This document shows positions 18,622-26,417 of a stretch of DNA of 64,000 bases, one piece after another. The DNA is from Candidatus Poribacteria bacterium (GTDB lineage: Bacteria; Poribacteria; WGA-4E; PCPOR2b): NCBI GenBank assembly GCA_022822785.1, contig JAJEAL010000026.1:62001-126000 (forward strand). The letters are read 5' to 3'. How positions within the stretch are numbered: position 1 is the first letter of the stretch; each line of letters opens with the position of its first letter. A program made the translations under genes and the position numbers. The notes beneath the pieces were generated by a model. It was given only the letters and a program-made list of their open reading frames with translations. It did no database searches and had not been told where the DNA came from.

Positions 18622-19254
18622 ATGAAGAACTTACTAAATAAACTGAAACCTAAACAACCCGATACTGCAGGGACATCTGCATCACTCACTGTCACTGAGG
18701 CCGCCAAGCAGAAAATCCAATCGGTGATTGAGGACCAAGGACTGGAAGTTCAGGGACTACGCGTTAGTATCAATGGCCGCTCCGCCTCAGCATTTGAGTA
18801 TGGATTGGGCCTCGAAGTTGAACCTGATCCAGATGATATCGTCGTGGACTGCGGTGAGTTTCAGGTTTTTATCGATCCGGAAAGTGCTAAAAACCTACAA
18901 GGGGCAACCATCGATTATGTGGAGGACCTCAATTCAAGCGGTTTTAAGATTGATAATCCCAACGCACCTACTTGGGATAACCCCAAAGCACAAGCTATTC
19001 AGCAACTCATCGATGAACGGATTAATCCTGCGGTCGCAGCGCACGGCGGACATATCGATCTGCTAGATGTTACAGAGGATTCTATCTACATTCACATGGG
19101 GGGAGGGTGTCAAGGGTGCGGCATGGCGAATGTCACCTTGAAACACGGAATCGAAGGAATGATCCAAGAACATTTTCCGGAAATTAAGAATATTATCGAT
19201 TCCACCGACCACGCCGCCGGCGAAAATCCCTACTACGAGGCGAGCAAAGGATAG
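18622..19254 (+). CDS. nfuA: Fe-S cluster carrier NfuA (degenerate A-type domain plus NifU C-terminal domain)
   Basis: 210 residues from ATG 18622, with GAGGAG seven bases upstream; the frame opens further but without a site. Residues about 20-110 form an A-type carrier-like domain (TVTEAAKQKIQSVI) that lacks the cluster cysteines of IscA (RSASAFEYGL stands where one is expected). Residues about 122-195 are the NifU C-terminal domain with the cluster-binding pair Cys163-x-x-Cys166 in GGGCQGCGMAN. NfuA delivers 4Fe-4S clusters to client proteins, one of which could be the radical SAM enzyme downstream. Gene order with the sigma factor and SufR-like regulator supports an Fe-S stress response. 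Confidence 0.9.
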   Translation: MKNLLNKLKPKQPDTAGTSASLTVTEAAKQKIQSVIEDQGLEVQGLRVSINGRSASAFEYGLGLEVEPDPDDIVVDCGEFQVFIDPESAKNLQGATIDYVEDLNSSGFKIDNPNAPTWDNPKAQAIQQLIDERINPAVAAHGGHIDLLDVTEDSIYIHMGGGCQGCGMANVTLKHGIEGMIQEHFPEIKNIIDSTDHAAGENPYYEASKG

Positions 19255-19421
19255 AATCAGGAAACAACTGTCCATTAACGGGTAACCCCTCCAATATAGA
19301 AAGCAATAACCTCGTGCAACAGAAACGGTAGGCAACAACGAACGTTTTTTGTTCCGTCCACATACCCGGCTCCTTCTTGCGTTTTCTCTTGCCATGAGTA
19401 ATCAGCGTTAAGGAGGGCCTC

Positions 19422-19505
19422 ATGTCCAAGTATCGTTTTATCAAAATCTTCCGTTCTGTATCCCCGTCTTTTAAGGCGGGGATACAGAACGGCAAACCCC
19501 GTTAG
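19422..19505 (+). CDS. Possible 27-residue leader ORF
   Basis: ATG at 19422 is preceded by AAGGAGGG, one of the strongest ribosome-binding sites in the window. The frame reads MSKYRFIKIFRSVS... and stops at TAG 19503-19505. The second half of the frame is formed by the long hairpin at 19451-19492, so translation could affect its folding. No homologue recognised; it may be chance or part of a decayed mobile element. Confidence 0.25.
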   Translation: MSKYRFIKIFRSVSPSFKAGIQNGKPR

Positions 19506-19589
19506 TTAATCAAAAAGAGTTGAAATTGAGGGACTACGCCACCGCTCGGTGGTGCTTCCCACACCCGTTAGTCCCGGTATGAGAGCCGG
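19451..19589 (+). ncRNA. Candidate structured RNA, possibly IS200/IS605-derived right end
   Basis: Three or four helices occur in order. CCGTTCTGTATCCCCG (19451-19466) pairs perfectly with 19477-19492, 16 base pairs, extended inside the loop. GGGACTA (19530-19536) pairs with TAGTCCC (19569-19575) and encloses CCACC-GCTC-GGTGG (19539-19552). CCGG at 19574-19577 can pair with CCGG at 19586-19589. The composition differs from the flanking genes. Such clustered stems resemble the right end and guide-RNA scaffold of IS200/IS605 elements, but no TnpA or TnpB gene is present. It lies 200-335 bases after nfuA and 70 bases before the radical SAM gene. It could instead act as a terminator or leader. 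Confidence 0.4.
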
Positions 19590-19659
19590 AAAGTTCCGAT
19601 GCTATCCGAATTGAAACAGCGATCTTACACCAATAAAAGCAAGCAAAGAAGTCAAATTG

Positions 19660-21171
19660 ATGATGAAACGTCCAGGGGCAATATTGCTCATCTCCTGTTA
19701 CGAACTTGGACATCAGCCTATCGGCCTTGCTTCTCCGTTGGGTTTCCTTGAGCGCGCCGGATATACACCGGCCGTGATGGACATCGCTGTTGAAACTCTA
19801 GACGCAGGAAAAGCCGCCCGCGCAGAATTCGTCGGAATCTGCGTGCCAATGCACACCGCACTCCGTTTAGGGGTCCATGTCGCGACGCACATTCGCAAAA
19901 TCAATCCGAGCTGCCATATCTGTTTTTACGGTCTTTACGCCTCACTCAACGCAGAATATCTGCTCACACATCATGCCGATTCAATCATCGGAGGGGAATA
20001 TGAGACGCCGCTAGTCAAACTGGTTGACTCGCTTGCAGCTGGAACAGATGTTGAAATAGCGGGTGCTCTCCTGCACAAGGATATTGAATCACTTCAAAAA
20101 CAGCTTCAATCCGAATCTGTCTTGAAACCCTTACACACAAGGACAAATGTGTATAAGCCGCGTAACGACCTATCCAGCGAATCGTTGGCCGTACCGAGCC
20201 GGAAACAATTGCCACCACTCGATCAGTATGCACACCTCGAAAAAGATGGGGCCGCTTACCTCGCCGGTTATGTAGAGGCAAGCCGTGGGTGCAAACACCT
20301 CTGCCTCCACTGTCCTATCCCTCCGGTCTATGAGGGCAAATTCTCTGTCGTACCAAAGGAAGTCGTGCTCGAAGACATTCGGGCACAAGTTGACGCCGGC
20401 GCAGCTCACATCACGTTCGGCGATCCCGATTTCCTGAATGGACCCAAACACGTGCTTCGTGTGGTTCAAGCCATGCACGAAGCGTTTCCAAGGCTTACCT
20501 TCGACTGCACGACTAAAATTGAGCATCTCCTGAAGCACCACCGCCTCCTGCCGGAGCTCCGCGATTGCGGTTGTATCTTTATCGTTTCTGCCGTTGAATC
20601 GCTCAATGACACAGTGCTTAAAAATCTGCAGAAAGGGCATACCTGTGACGATGTTTTCGCTGTCATCAGCCTTTTGAAGGGAATTGGGATTGCGCTGCGC
20701 CCATCGCTTGTTCCATTCACACCCTGGGAGACGCTTGAAAGCTACTTATATATCCTTGATGCTGTCGAACATAAAGAATTAATAGATCACATCGATCCCG
20801 TGCAGTATACAATTCGACTGCTCGTTCCGCCGGGATCCTCCCTACTTGCTCAACCCGCCACTCAGCCCCACCTTGGAGACCTAGATCAAGAATCGTTTAC
20901 CTATCGTTGGACACACCCTGATGCACGAATGGATGAACTCCAGAAAGCGGTCAGCGTCGCTGTGGAAAGCGCAGCGCAAATTGGCGAGGATGCCTGTGTC
21001 ACCTTCCATCGGGTGCGTAACCTTGCATATTCCGCAATCGGTAGAGAGGGGTCCTCCACAGCATTTCCACTATATTTTGAACAGAACCGAAGGCGACCGC
21101 CGCGCTTGACCGAAGATTGGTTCTGCTGAGCGGAGCCAACGCAGGATCAGTTGGATCCGCTCAACCCGTAA
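19660..21171 (+). CDS. CUAEP-tail radical SAM selenoprotein (UGA at 21127-21129 read as selenocysteine)
   Basis: Conventional reading stops at TGA 21127 after 489 residues ending EDWFC. Continuing in frame gives Cys-Sec-Ala-Glu-Pro followed by TQDQLDPLNP and a TAA at 21169-21171. This is the tail that names the CUAEP/CCAEP-tail radical SAM (seleno)protein family. Just after the TGA lies a bacterial SECIS-like hairpin. The N-terminal third is a B12-binding-like Rossmann region (YELGHQPIGLASPLGFLERAGY, then FYGLYASLNAEYLL). The radical SAM cluster motif is Cys211-x3-Cys215-x2-Cys218 in SRGCKHLCLHCP. Start: ATGATG at 19660 after a TTG; ribosome-binding site weak. Substrate unknown. An upstream nfuA could supply its cluster. 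Machinery for Sec insertion (selA, selB, selC, selD) is not in the window. Confidence 0.88.
21127..21162 (+). promoter_or_regulatory. Bacterial SECIS-like hairpin at the UGA codon
   Basis: GAGCGGA (21128-21134) pairs with TCCGCTC (21156-21162), a G-A mismatch follows, and CCAAC (21136-21140) pairs with GTTGG (21150-21154). The nine-base apical loop GCAGGATCA (21141-21149) contains the GG expected for SelB recognition. The loop begins 11 bases after the UGA, close to the spacing in the E. coli fdhF element. Confidence 0.82.
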
Positions 21172-21174
21172 GAC

Positions 21175-22464
21175 TCATCCTATTAGCCTCTCAATTTCAT
21201 CAATAGTTTTCGGCACAGCTGCAGTCAGGACTTCGCATCCGGACTCAGTGACCAGAATGTTGTCCTCAATCCGCACCCCGATGCCCAAATATTCTGGTGG
21301 GACATTTTCGCTGTCAGAGGCGATATAAAGCCCCGGCTCAACAGTCATCACCATTCCCGGTTGGAAGGTTTTGTACTCTTCTCCTTCCCGCGTCTTGGTC
21401 ACATCGTGGACTTCTGCTCCTAGCATGTGCCCGACACTGTGCATATAAAACTTGCGATGTTCCTGTTCCTCAATCAGCTTCTCTTTGTCTCCAGCCAACA
21501 ACCCCAATTTCAACATAGCTTCAGTCAACATTTCTACTGCCTTCTGATTGGGATCCCCAATCGAAACGCCGGGACGAATGCTTTCGATAATCTCACACTG
21601 AACGTCTAGCACGGATTGGTAGACTGCGCGCTGCGCGTCCGTAAACTTGCCATTGGCGGGGAATGTCCGGGTTATATCACCACAATAGTACTGGTATTCG
21701 CAACCTGCATCAATGAGTACCAGATCGCCATCACGGATCTGGCAATCGTTTGTAGTATAGTGCAGCGTCGTTGCATTTGGGCCACTGGCTACAATCGTCA
21801 GGAATGCGGGACCTATGCCACCATTCTGCCTATAGATTGAGTCGATCAAGCTTTCCAATTCATATTCATACATGCCGGGGCGAACCGCTCTCATCACTGC
21901 CATGTGCGCCTCAACACTGATGTCAACCGCTTGCCGAATACATCCTAGTTCTTCCTCTTCCTTAACGAGACGCATCTCTGCCAGGATTTCGGTGGGATCA
22001 ATCACGGTGGTGAGTCCCGTTCCCTCGCGCAAACGTTGGTTTCGATACCGCTTAAGGAGTTCAACAATCTTCCGATTAAAGGTTTCGTCTGCACCGAACC
22101 CGTAGTAGAGTCGGTCCGCTTTTCCGATATACTGCGATATTTTTTCGTCAAACTCCTCGATGGGATACGCTTCATCTGCGCCGAAATGCTCTTTCGCACC
22201 TTCAACACCAGCTCGCTTGCCGGTCCACACCTCCTGTTCAGGAACGCGGGGTCGGACGAACAAAATATACTGATGGTCAGGATGATCCGGAGCAATTACA
22301 CAAACCGCTTCGGGCTCATCAAAGCCGGTTAAATAGTAGAAATTGGCATCTTGGCGGTATCTATATTCGGTAGAGTGGGTACGCATCGCTGGTAAGGCAC
22401 TTGGAAAGATCGCAACACCCCCCGCTATTTTTTCCATAAATGTTTTGCGTCTGTTTTCGTACAT
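21175..22464 (-). CDS. pepP: Xaa-Pro aminopeptidase PepP (M24B)
   Basis: 429 residues from ATG 22464 (GGGAGA upstream); an earlier in-frame start at 22530 lacks a site. Residues about 1-150 form the N-terminal domain (YRYRQDANFYYLTGFDEPEAV). The dinuclear metal site is visible: the two aspartates in DAGCEYQYYCGDITRTF, the histidine in HSVGHMLGAEVHD, and glutamates in TVEPGLYI and GVRIEDNILVT. It cleaves N-terminal residues before proline in the cytoplasm. Its stop is only 3 bases from the extended end of the convergent selenoprotein gene, which leaves no room for a separate terminator. Confidence 0.94.
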   Translation of the reverse strand: MYENRRKTFMEKIAGGVAIFPSALPAMRTHSTEYRYRQDANFYYLTGFDEPEAVCVIAPDHPDHQYILFVRPRVPEQEVWTGKRAGVEGAKEHFGADEAYPIEEFDEKISQYIGKADRLYYGFGADETFNRKIVELLKRYRNQRLREGTGLTTVIDPTEILAEMRLVKEEEELGCIRQAVDISVEAHMAVMRAVRPGMYEYELESLIDSIYRQNGGIGPAFLTIVASGPNATTLHYTTNDCQIRDGDLVLIDAGCEYQYYCGDITRTFPANGKFTDAQRAVYQSVLDVQCEIIESIRPGVSIGDPNQKAVEMLTEAMLKLGLLAGDKEKLIEEQEHRKFYMHSVGHMLGAEVHDVTKTREGEEYKTFQPGMVMTVEPGLYIASDSENVPPEYLGIGVRIEDNILVTESGCEVLTAAVPKTIDEIERLIG

Positions 22465-22626
22465 AGCTGTTTTCTCCCTCTGCTGATAACCGTAATCGCA
22501 ATTGATCGACATTATAGCATAATCGCCCAAGCAGCCGAATCAAAAAGGAAACACCACAGTAAAAGCCGGAAAACGAGAGAACGCAGGTTACGGCACACGC
22601 CTACTTCTTTCGGACACATCTTTGCA

Positions 22627-22655
22627 TTGCAGGTTTTTATCAGATTTGCTATAAT
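22627..22655 (+). promoter_or_regulatory. Predicted promoter of the cobalamin adenosyltransferase gene
   Basis: TTGCAG (22627-22632) and TATAAT (22650-22655) are 17 bases apart, with TG one base before the -10 box (extended -10). The start codon at 22682 follows by 26 bases, leaving no space for a cobalamin riboswitch. Confidence 0.6.
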
Positions 22656-22681
22656 TACCGAAAAAGGATGGCAGCTACAAC

Positions 22682-23245
22682 ATGAAAATTTATACCAAAA
22701 CTGGAGATACCGGCGAAACAGGGCTCTACGGTGGAACACGGGTGGCTAAAGACGCGATGCGGGTTGAGGCGTGCGGAACCGTTGACGAACTCAACGCCTG
22801 TATCGGATTCGCAAGGTCCCAAATTCAGGATTCGGAAGTTAGCACAATTCTCCATCGTATACAGAACGAACTCTTTGATATCGGCGCAGACCTCGCAACA
22901 CTCGAGGTACACTCGCAAGCAGCACGTCTGAGAATTCCGTCAAGCTTAGCACTCGAACTCGAAAAAGAGATTGACCAGTTTCACGACCAACTCCCGCCGC
23001 TCAAAAATTTCATTCTGCCGGGCGGTGCCGCCGGTGGCGCAGCGACTCACCTTGCCCGAACCGTTGCTCGACGTTCCGAGCGATGTGTTGTCTGCCTCGC
23101 CAAAGAGGAGCCAGTGAACCCAGAGGTGCTTATTTACCTGAACCGGCTCTCCGATCTGCTATTCGTGCTTGCCCGCGTGGTTAATCACCGGTCAGGTGAA
23201 TCGGAACCACTCTGGGCACCCCAAACAGAGCGGACAAACGCTTAA
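22682..23245 (+). CDS. Cob(I)alamin adenosyltransferase, PduO/MMAB type
   Basis: 187 residues. The ATP-binding N terminus YTKTGDTGETGLYGG, VEACGTVDELNACIG, the RSER segment near residue 137 and LNRLSDLLFVLAR near 157 are diagnostic of the PduO-type trimeric enzyme. It transfers the adenosyl group of ATP to cob(I)alamin to make coenzyme B12. Normal length. It stands alone under its own promoter, divergent from pepP. Neither B12 synthesis nor a B12-dependent mutase is adjacent, although the radical SAM selenoprotein nearby has a B12-binding-like domain. Confidence 0.93.
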   Translation: MKIYTKTGDTGETGLYGGTRVAKDAMRVEACGTVDELNACIGFARSQIQDSEVSTILHRIQNELFDIGADLATLEVHSQAARLRIPSSLALELEKEIDQFHDQLPPLKNFILPGGAAGGAATHLARTVARRSERCVVCLAKEEPVNPEVLIYLNRLSDLLFVLARVVNHRSGESEPLWAPQTERTNA

Positions 23246-23406
23246 CAACCTTATTCAGAAACTCATAAGTTGAGAACTTCATTGAGGAACCCAACAATCA
23301 ATTAACAAATGAACCAATTTATCCACATTTTGAAACCCGTCTGGATATTCTAGGTTGATTTACCCTAGAGGACAAACCGGGCCCACATCCTAACGAAGGA
23401 GCAAAG

Positions 23407-24543
23407 ATGAACAACGTAAAAATAGATCGTATTGAATGTGTATCACTGATTGGCACACGCCCACGGGAAGCAGGATGCAACTCACGCCTACAGGTCCACG
23501 GGCTACATGTCAGACCCTCTATCACGCGCCTTACCACCAATGATGGAGCAACCGGCTTTGGACGAGCACGCATCTCTGAGGAGGACGCGGCGGGGTTCGT
23601 CGGCACCTCCTTAGCCGAGGCGTTCGATCCTGAAAACGGGGTCAGTGAGCGCTTCCGTGAGCTGGAATACCCGCTCTGGGATCTCGCTGGAAAACTGGCT
23701 GGCAAGCCTGTGTATGAGATGCTTGGCGGAGAACCCGACGAGGATGGCGTTTTTCGGGCCCGCTGTTACGATACGTCTTTGTACATCGACGACCTGCATC
23801 TCGCAGACGATAACGAAGCCGCTGCGCTGATTGCCTCTGAAGCACTAGAGGGCAAAGCTCGAGGGCACAAAGCATACAAGATTAAGGTCGGGCGAGGCGC
23901 GATGCACATGCCGCTCGAACAGGGCACGCGTCGTGACATCCTGGTAATCCGCGCTGTCCGAGACGCTGTCGGTCCCGACGCCACGATTCTAATCGATGCC
24001 AACAACGGCTACAATCTGAACCTGACAAAACAGGTGTTGGGTGAGACGGCTGATGCCAAAGTGTACTGGATGGAAGAAGCGTTCCACGAGGATGGCAGCT
24101 TCTACGCTAATCTCAGAGAGTGGCTCAATGCAGAGGGGATAGAAACCAAGATTGCCGATGGAGAGGGGGGCGCGTCATTAAATCTACTCCAGTGGGCCCA
24201 GGACGGGTTAGTTGATATTATCCAGTACGATATCTTCCACCCCGGCTTTTCCCGTTGGTTGGAGCTTGGACCTCAATTGGACGAATGGAATGTCGGTTCA
24301 GCACCGCACCATTACGGCGGTCACTACGGCAACTATGTGTCATGCCACCTTTCTGCGGCAATCGAAGGCTTTGAGTTTGCCGAATGGGACGAAGCTGACA
24401 CCCCCGGCTTAGACGACTCTGGATATTCGATTTCTGATGGTTTGGTCTGTGTCCCCAATTCACCCGGTTTTGGTCTCAATCTGGACGCGGAAATCTATGC
24501 TCGTGCCGTTAAAAAGGAGGGGTTTGATGTTCACGCGACGTGA
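23407..24543 (+). CDS. Enolase-superfamily protein (mandelate racemase/muconate lactonising type)
   Basis: 378 residues. The N-terminal capping domain covers about 1-110. The barrel has the catalytic KIK at Lys158-x-Lys160, metal ligands Asp197 (LIDANNGY) and Glu223/Glu224 (WMEEAF), and Asp in KIADGEGG near 257. A histidine-rich HHYGGHYG stretch near residue 300 may supply the second general base. Such enzymes dehydrate or racemise sugar acids and related hydroxy acids; the substrate cannot be read from the sequence. GAAGGAG lies before the ATG. No sugar-acid transporter or aldolase is adjacent. Confidence 0.87.
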   Translation: MNNVKIDRIECVSLIGTRPREAGCNSRLQVHGLHVRPSITRLTTNDGATGFGRARISEEDAAGFVGTSLAEAFDPENGVSERFRELEYPLWDLAGKLAGKPVYEMLGGEPDEDGVFRARCYDTSLYIDDLHLADDNEAAALIASEALEGKARGHKAYKIKVGRGAMHMPLEQGTRRDILVIRAVRDAVGPDATILIDANNGYNLNLTKQVLGETADAKVYWMEEAFHEDGSFYANLREWLNAEGIETKIADGEGGASLNLLQWAQDGLVDIIQYDIFHPGFSRWLELGPQLDEWNVGSAPHHYGGHYGNYVSCHLSAAIEGFEFAEWDEADTPGLDDSGYSISDGLVCVPNSPGFGLNLDAEIYARAVKKEGFDVHAT

Positions 24544-24561
24544 TGCGTCAGATAAAAAAAC

Positions 24562-24590
24562 TTGCAACGAAAAATCGGATCGTGTATAAT
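24562..24590 (+). promoter_or_regulatory. Predicted promoter for the 24.8-27.4 kb envelope genes
   Basis: TTGCAA (24562-24567) and a perfect TATAAT (24585-24590) are 17 bases apart, leaving a leader of about 175 bases before the first likely start at 24771. Consensus match only. Confidence 0.55.
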
Positions 24591-24770
24591 CAATCTCTAG
24601 CGGCACAGGCAGTGCAAAATTTAATAGTTCCTTGATAAGACTCACTTCTGCATTCCTTAAAATAGTGGTTATTGCCCCTATCATACATGGTGCTGATTTT
24701 TCACCTCTCCTCCTTGTCCAAACCGCCCGTACCTGAGTTAGATTGGGATGCTATCGACAAGGTGTACCAT

Positions 24771-25214
24771 ATGTATCCATACCAAAACAACAAACTTGAA
24801 TTGCGAATCGTGATTTGCTGTATCGCAATCGCCATGGCAACCGTTTCTCCCGCACAAGCCGTTGATCGATCACGAGTCCTGACACTTGGCCTGTTCACCA
24901 CCGGGGTTGCGCTAAAATGCACCAGTATCTTCGTTGCTAGCTCAGCGCAGGATACCTACGACCAATACCTATCTGCCGGAATCCAGAACGATATTACAAC
25001 GCTTCGGGACGAGTATAAGACCCAGCGCGACCTGAGTATCAGGCTGTCTCGAACAGGAATCGGATTTGTTGGACTTGCCGTGCTCATCTCCGTCTTTGAC
25101 CAATTGGAGGTTATCTCCGAATCATCCAATTATCGTTCAGCTCAGTTAAGTCTAAAGTCAAGTTACAATCCACGAACACGTGAAGCTTCCCTGGCCCTTC
25201 AACGGAAATTCTGA
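24771..25214 (+). CDS. Hypothetical secreted or membrane protein
   Basis: 147 residues from ATG 24771 (AAGGTG upstream); the frame opens to 24672 but the earlier part has no signal. The N terminus has a signal peptide ending near SPAQA (residue 29). Two further hydrophobic stretches follow (TLGLFTTGVALKCTSIFVASSA and GIGFVGLAVLISVF), enclosing a charged helix with DEYKTQRDL. The C terminus (QLSLKSSYNPRTREASLALQRKF) alternates like a terminal beta strand. No family recognised. It overlaps the region just before the FN3 lipoprotein start and is likely co-transcribed with it. Confidence 0.6.
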   Translation: MYPYQNNKLELRIVICCIAIAMATVSPAQAVDRSRVLTLGLFTTGVALKCTSIFVASSAQDTYDQYLSAGIQNDITTLRDEYKTQRDLSIRLSRTGIGFVGLAVLISVFDQLEVISESSNYRSAQLSLKSSYNPRTREASLALQRKF

Positions 25215-25218
25215 TGCC

Positions 25219-26349
25219 ATGCTGCTATCAACCTCGTTTCGATTATCTGCTATCTGTATACTTCTCGTTGCAGCGGGATTCGCCGCCGGTTGTACAGGCA
25301 GCGAGGATTTCTCCAACCCGCTAGATCCCCAGAATCTACGGACAGCTGGCGCACCGGTCGGTTTAGCGCTTCTTCCAGGTGATGAGCAAATGACGGTTAC
25401 GTGGGAAGACAGCGGCCACGACGGGATTGCCGGCTATCGAATCTATCGACGATTTACCGGCGATCCAGACTCTACCTTTACGTTTGTTGGAGAGGTACTT
25501 GGGGAGAACGGGGCTCGTCCAGCGACAGAATTTATCGATACAGAAAGCCTGAAAAATGACCAATTTGATGAAGTGAACGGAACACCACACCGCTACATCT
25601 ACCGCATCTCCTATATTGATGCGAATGGGATTGAAGTTCCAGATCCGAATGCGCCGCCCGATGCAAACGAAGAACCGCACCAGAGGTGGCAAACAGCGAG
25701 TGCAACACCGAGTGTTGCCCCACCCACACCCAATGTGATTGTTGGGGACGAAGTAGAAGATTTAACCGTTAAACTTTTCTGGCAGGATTATGAGTTTCCT
25801 AACGACTTTCAAATCTTTCGTGTGATTGTGTCCCAGCGCAGTTTGAACGGTGAGTTTCTACCATTTCGCCTGCGTGCCGAGCTCTCGAAAGATCAGCCGT
25901 ACTTTTTCGATCGAGAATTTGATCGGGATAACGCCGCTAAAATTTATCGTGTTGTTGCTGTTGACCGGTTCGGTGTTGAAGCGGTAAAAGTGGTCCAAGT
26001 CGCTTCTCCCAACCTGCCCCCATCACCACCACAAAATGTTCGAATAGGCTTCTTTGCTCGAGGTCCACGGTATGACGTGCGAATTTTTTGGTCAAAGAAC
26101 AGAGAACCCGACCTTGGCGGCTACCTTATCTACGCCACAAAAGAGGCGGGCGGTGAGCTCGTTGTCGGCAGAGATTTGATCATCCGACGGAGAATGGACG
26201 CGAAAGATACAAGCGCAACCTTCACCGGCGAAGAGTTTATTCTAGACGGGCAAAACCAAGTTCCTCGGCGATACTTTATCACAGCGTTTGATAACACGCC
26301 TGACCGCACCGGCAGCCGCGACGAGAGTGGGATGGTTGAGGCGCGTTAA
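25219..26349 (+). CDS. Lipoprotein with fibronectin type III-like domains
   Basis: 376 residues from ATG 25219. A lipobox lies at FAAGC (cysteine near residue 25), so the mature protein is a lipid-anchored periplasmic or outer-membrane lipoprotein. SNPLDPQNL follows the cysteine. At least three FN3-like beta modules are suggested by recurring strand motifs: MTVTWEDSGHDGIAGYRIYRR, VKLFWQDYEFPNDFQIFRV and DVRIFWSKNREPDLGGYLIYA. A GTG at 25180 opens the frame earlier but would overlap the upstream gene. It forms a unit with the secreted protein before it and the barrel after it. Confidence 0.8.
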   Translation: MLLSTSFRLSAICILLVAAGFAAGCTGSEDFSNPLDPQNLRTAGAPVGLALLPGDEQMTVTWEDSGHDGIAGYRIYRRFTGDPDSTFTFVGEVLGENGARPATEFIDTESLKNDQFDEVNGTPHRYIYRISYIDANGIEVPDPNAPPDANEEPHQRWQTASATPSVAPPTPNVIVGDEVEDLTVKLFWQDYEFPNDFQIFRVIVSQRSLNGEFLPFRLRAELSKDQPYFFDREFDRDNAAKIYRVVAVDRFGVEAVKVVQVASPNLPPSPPQNVRIGFFARGPRYDVRIFWSKNREPDLGGYLIYATKEAGGELVVGRDLIIRRRMDAKDTSATFTGEEFILDGQNQVPRRYFITAFDNTPDRTGSRDESGMVEAR

Positions 26350-26417
26350 GAGATACTAGTTGACCGTCCACAATCTAACCCCGTAAATCTATATACTGCA
26401 AAAAGCTAAGGATAAAT

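Noticed and set aside
22532-22681. Cobalamin riboswitch before the adenosyltransferase gene
   Set aside because: The promoter's -10 box is 26 bases from the start codon, so the leader is too short.
23319-23705. Minus-strand frame of 128 codons over the enolase-superfamily gene
   Set aside because: Antisense shadow of a gene with clear catalytic motifs.
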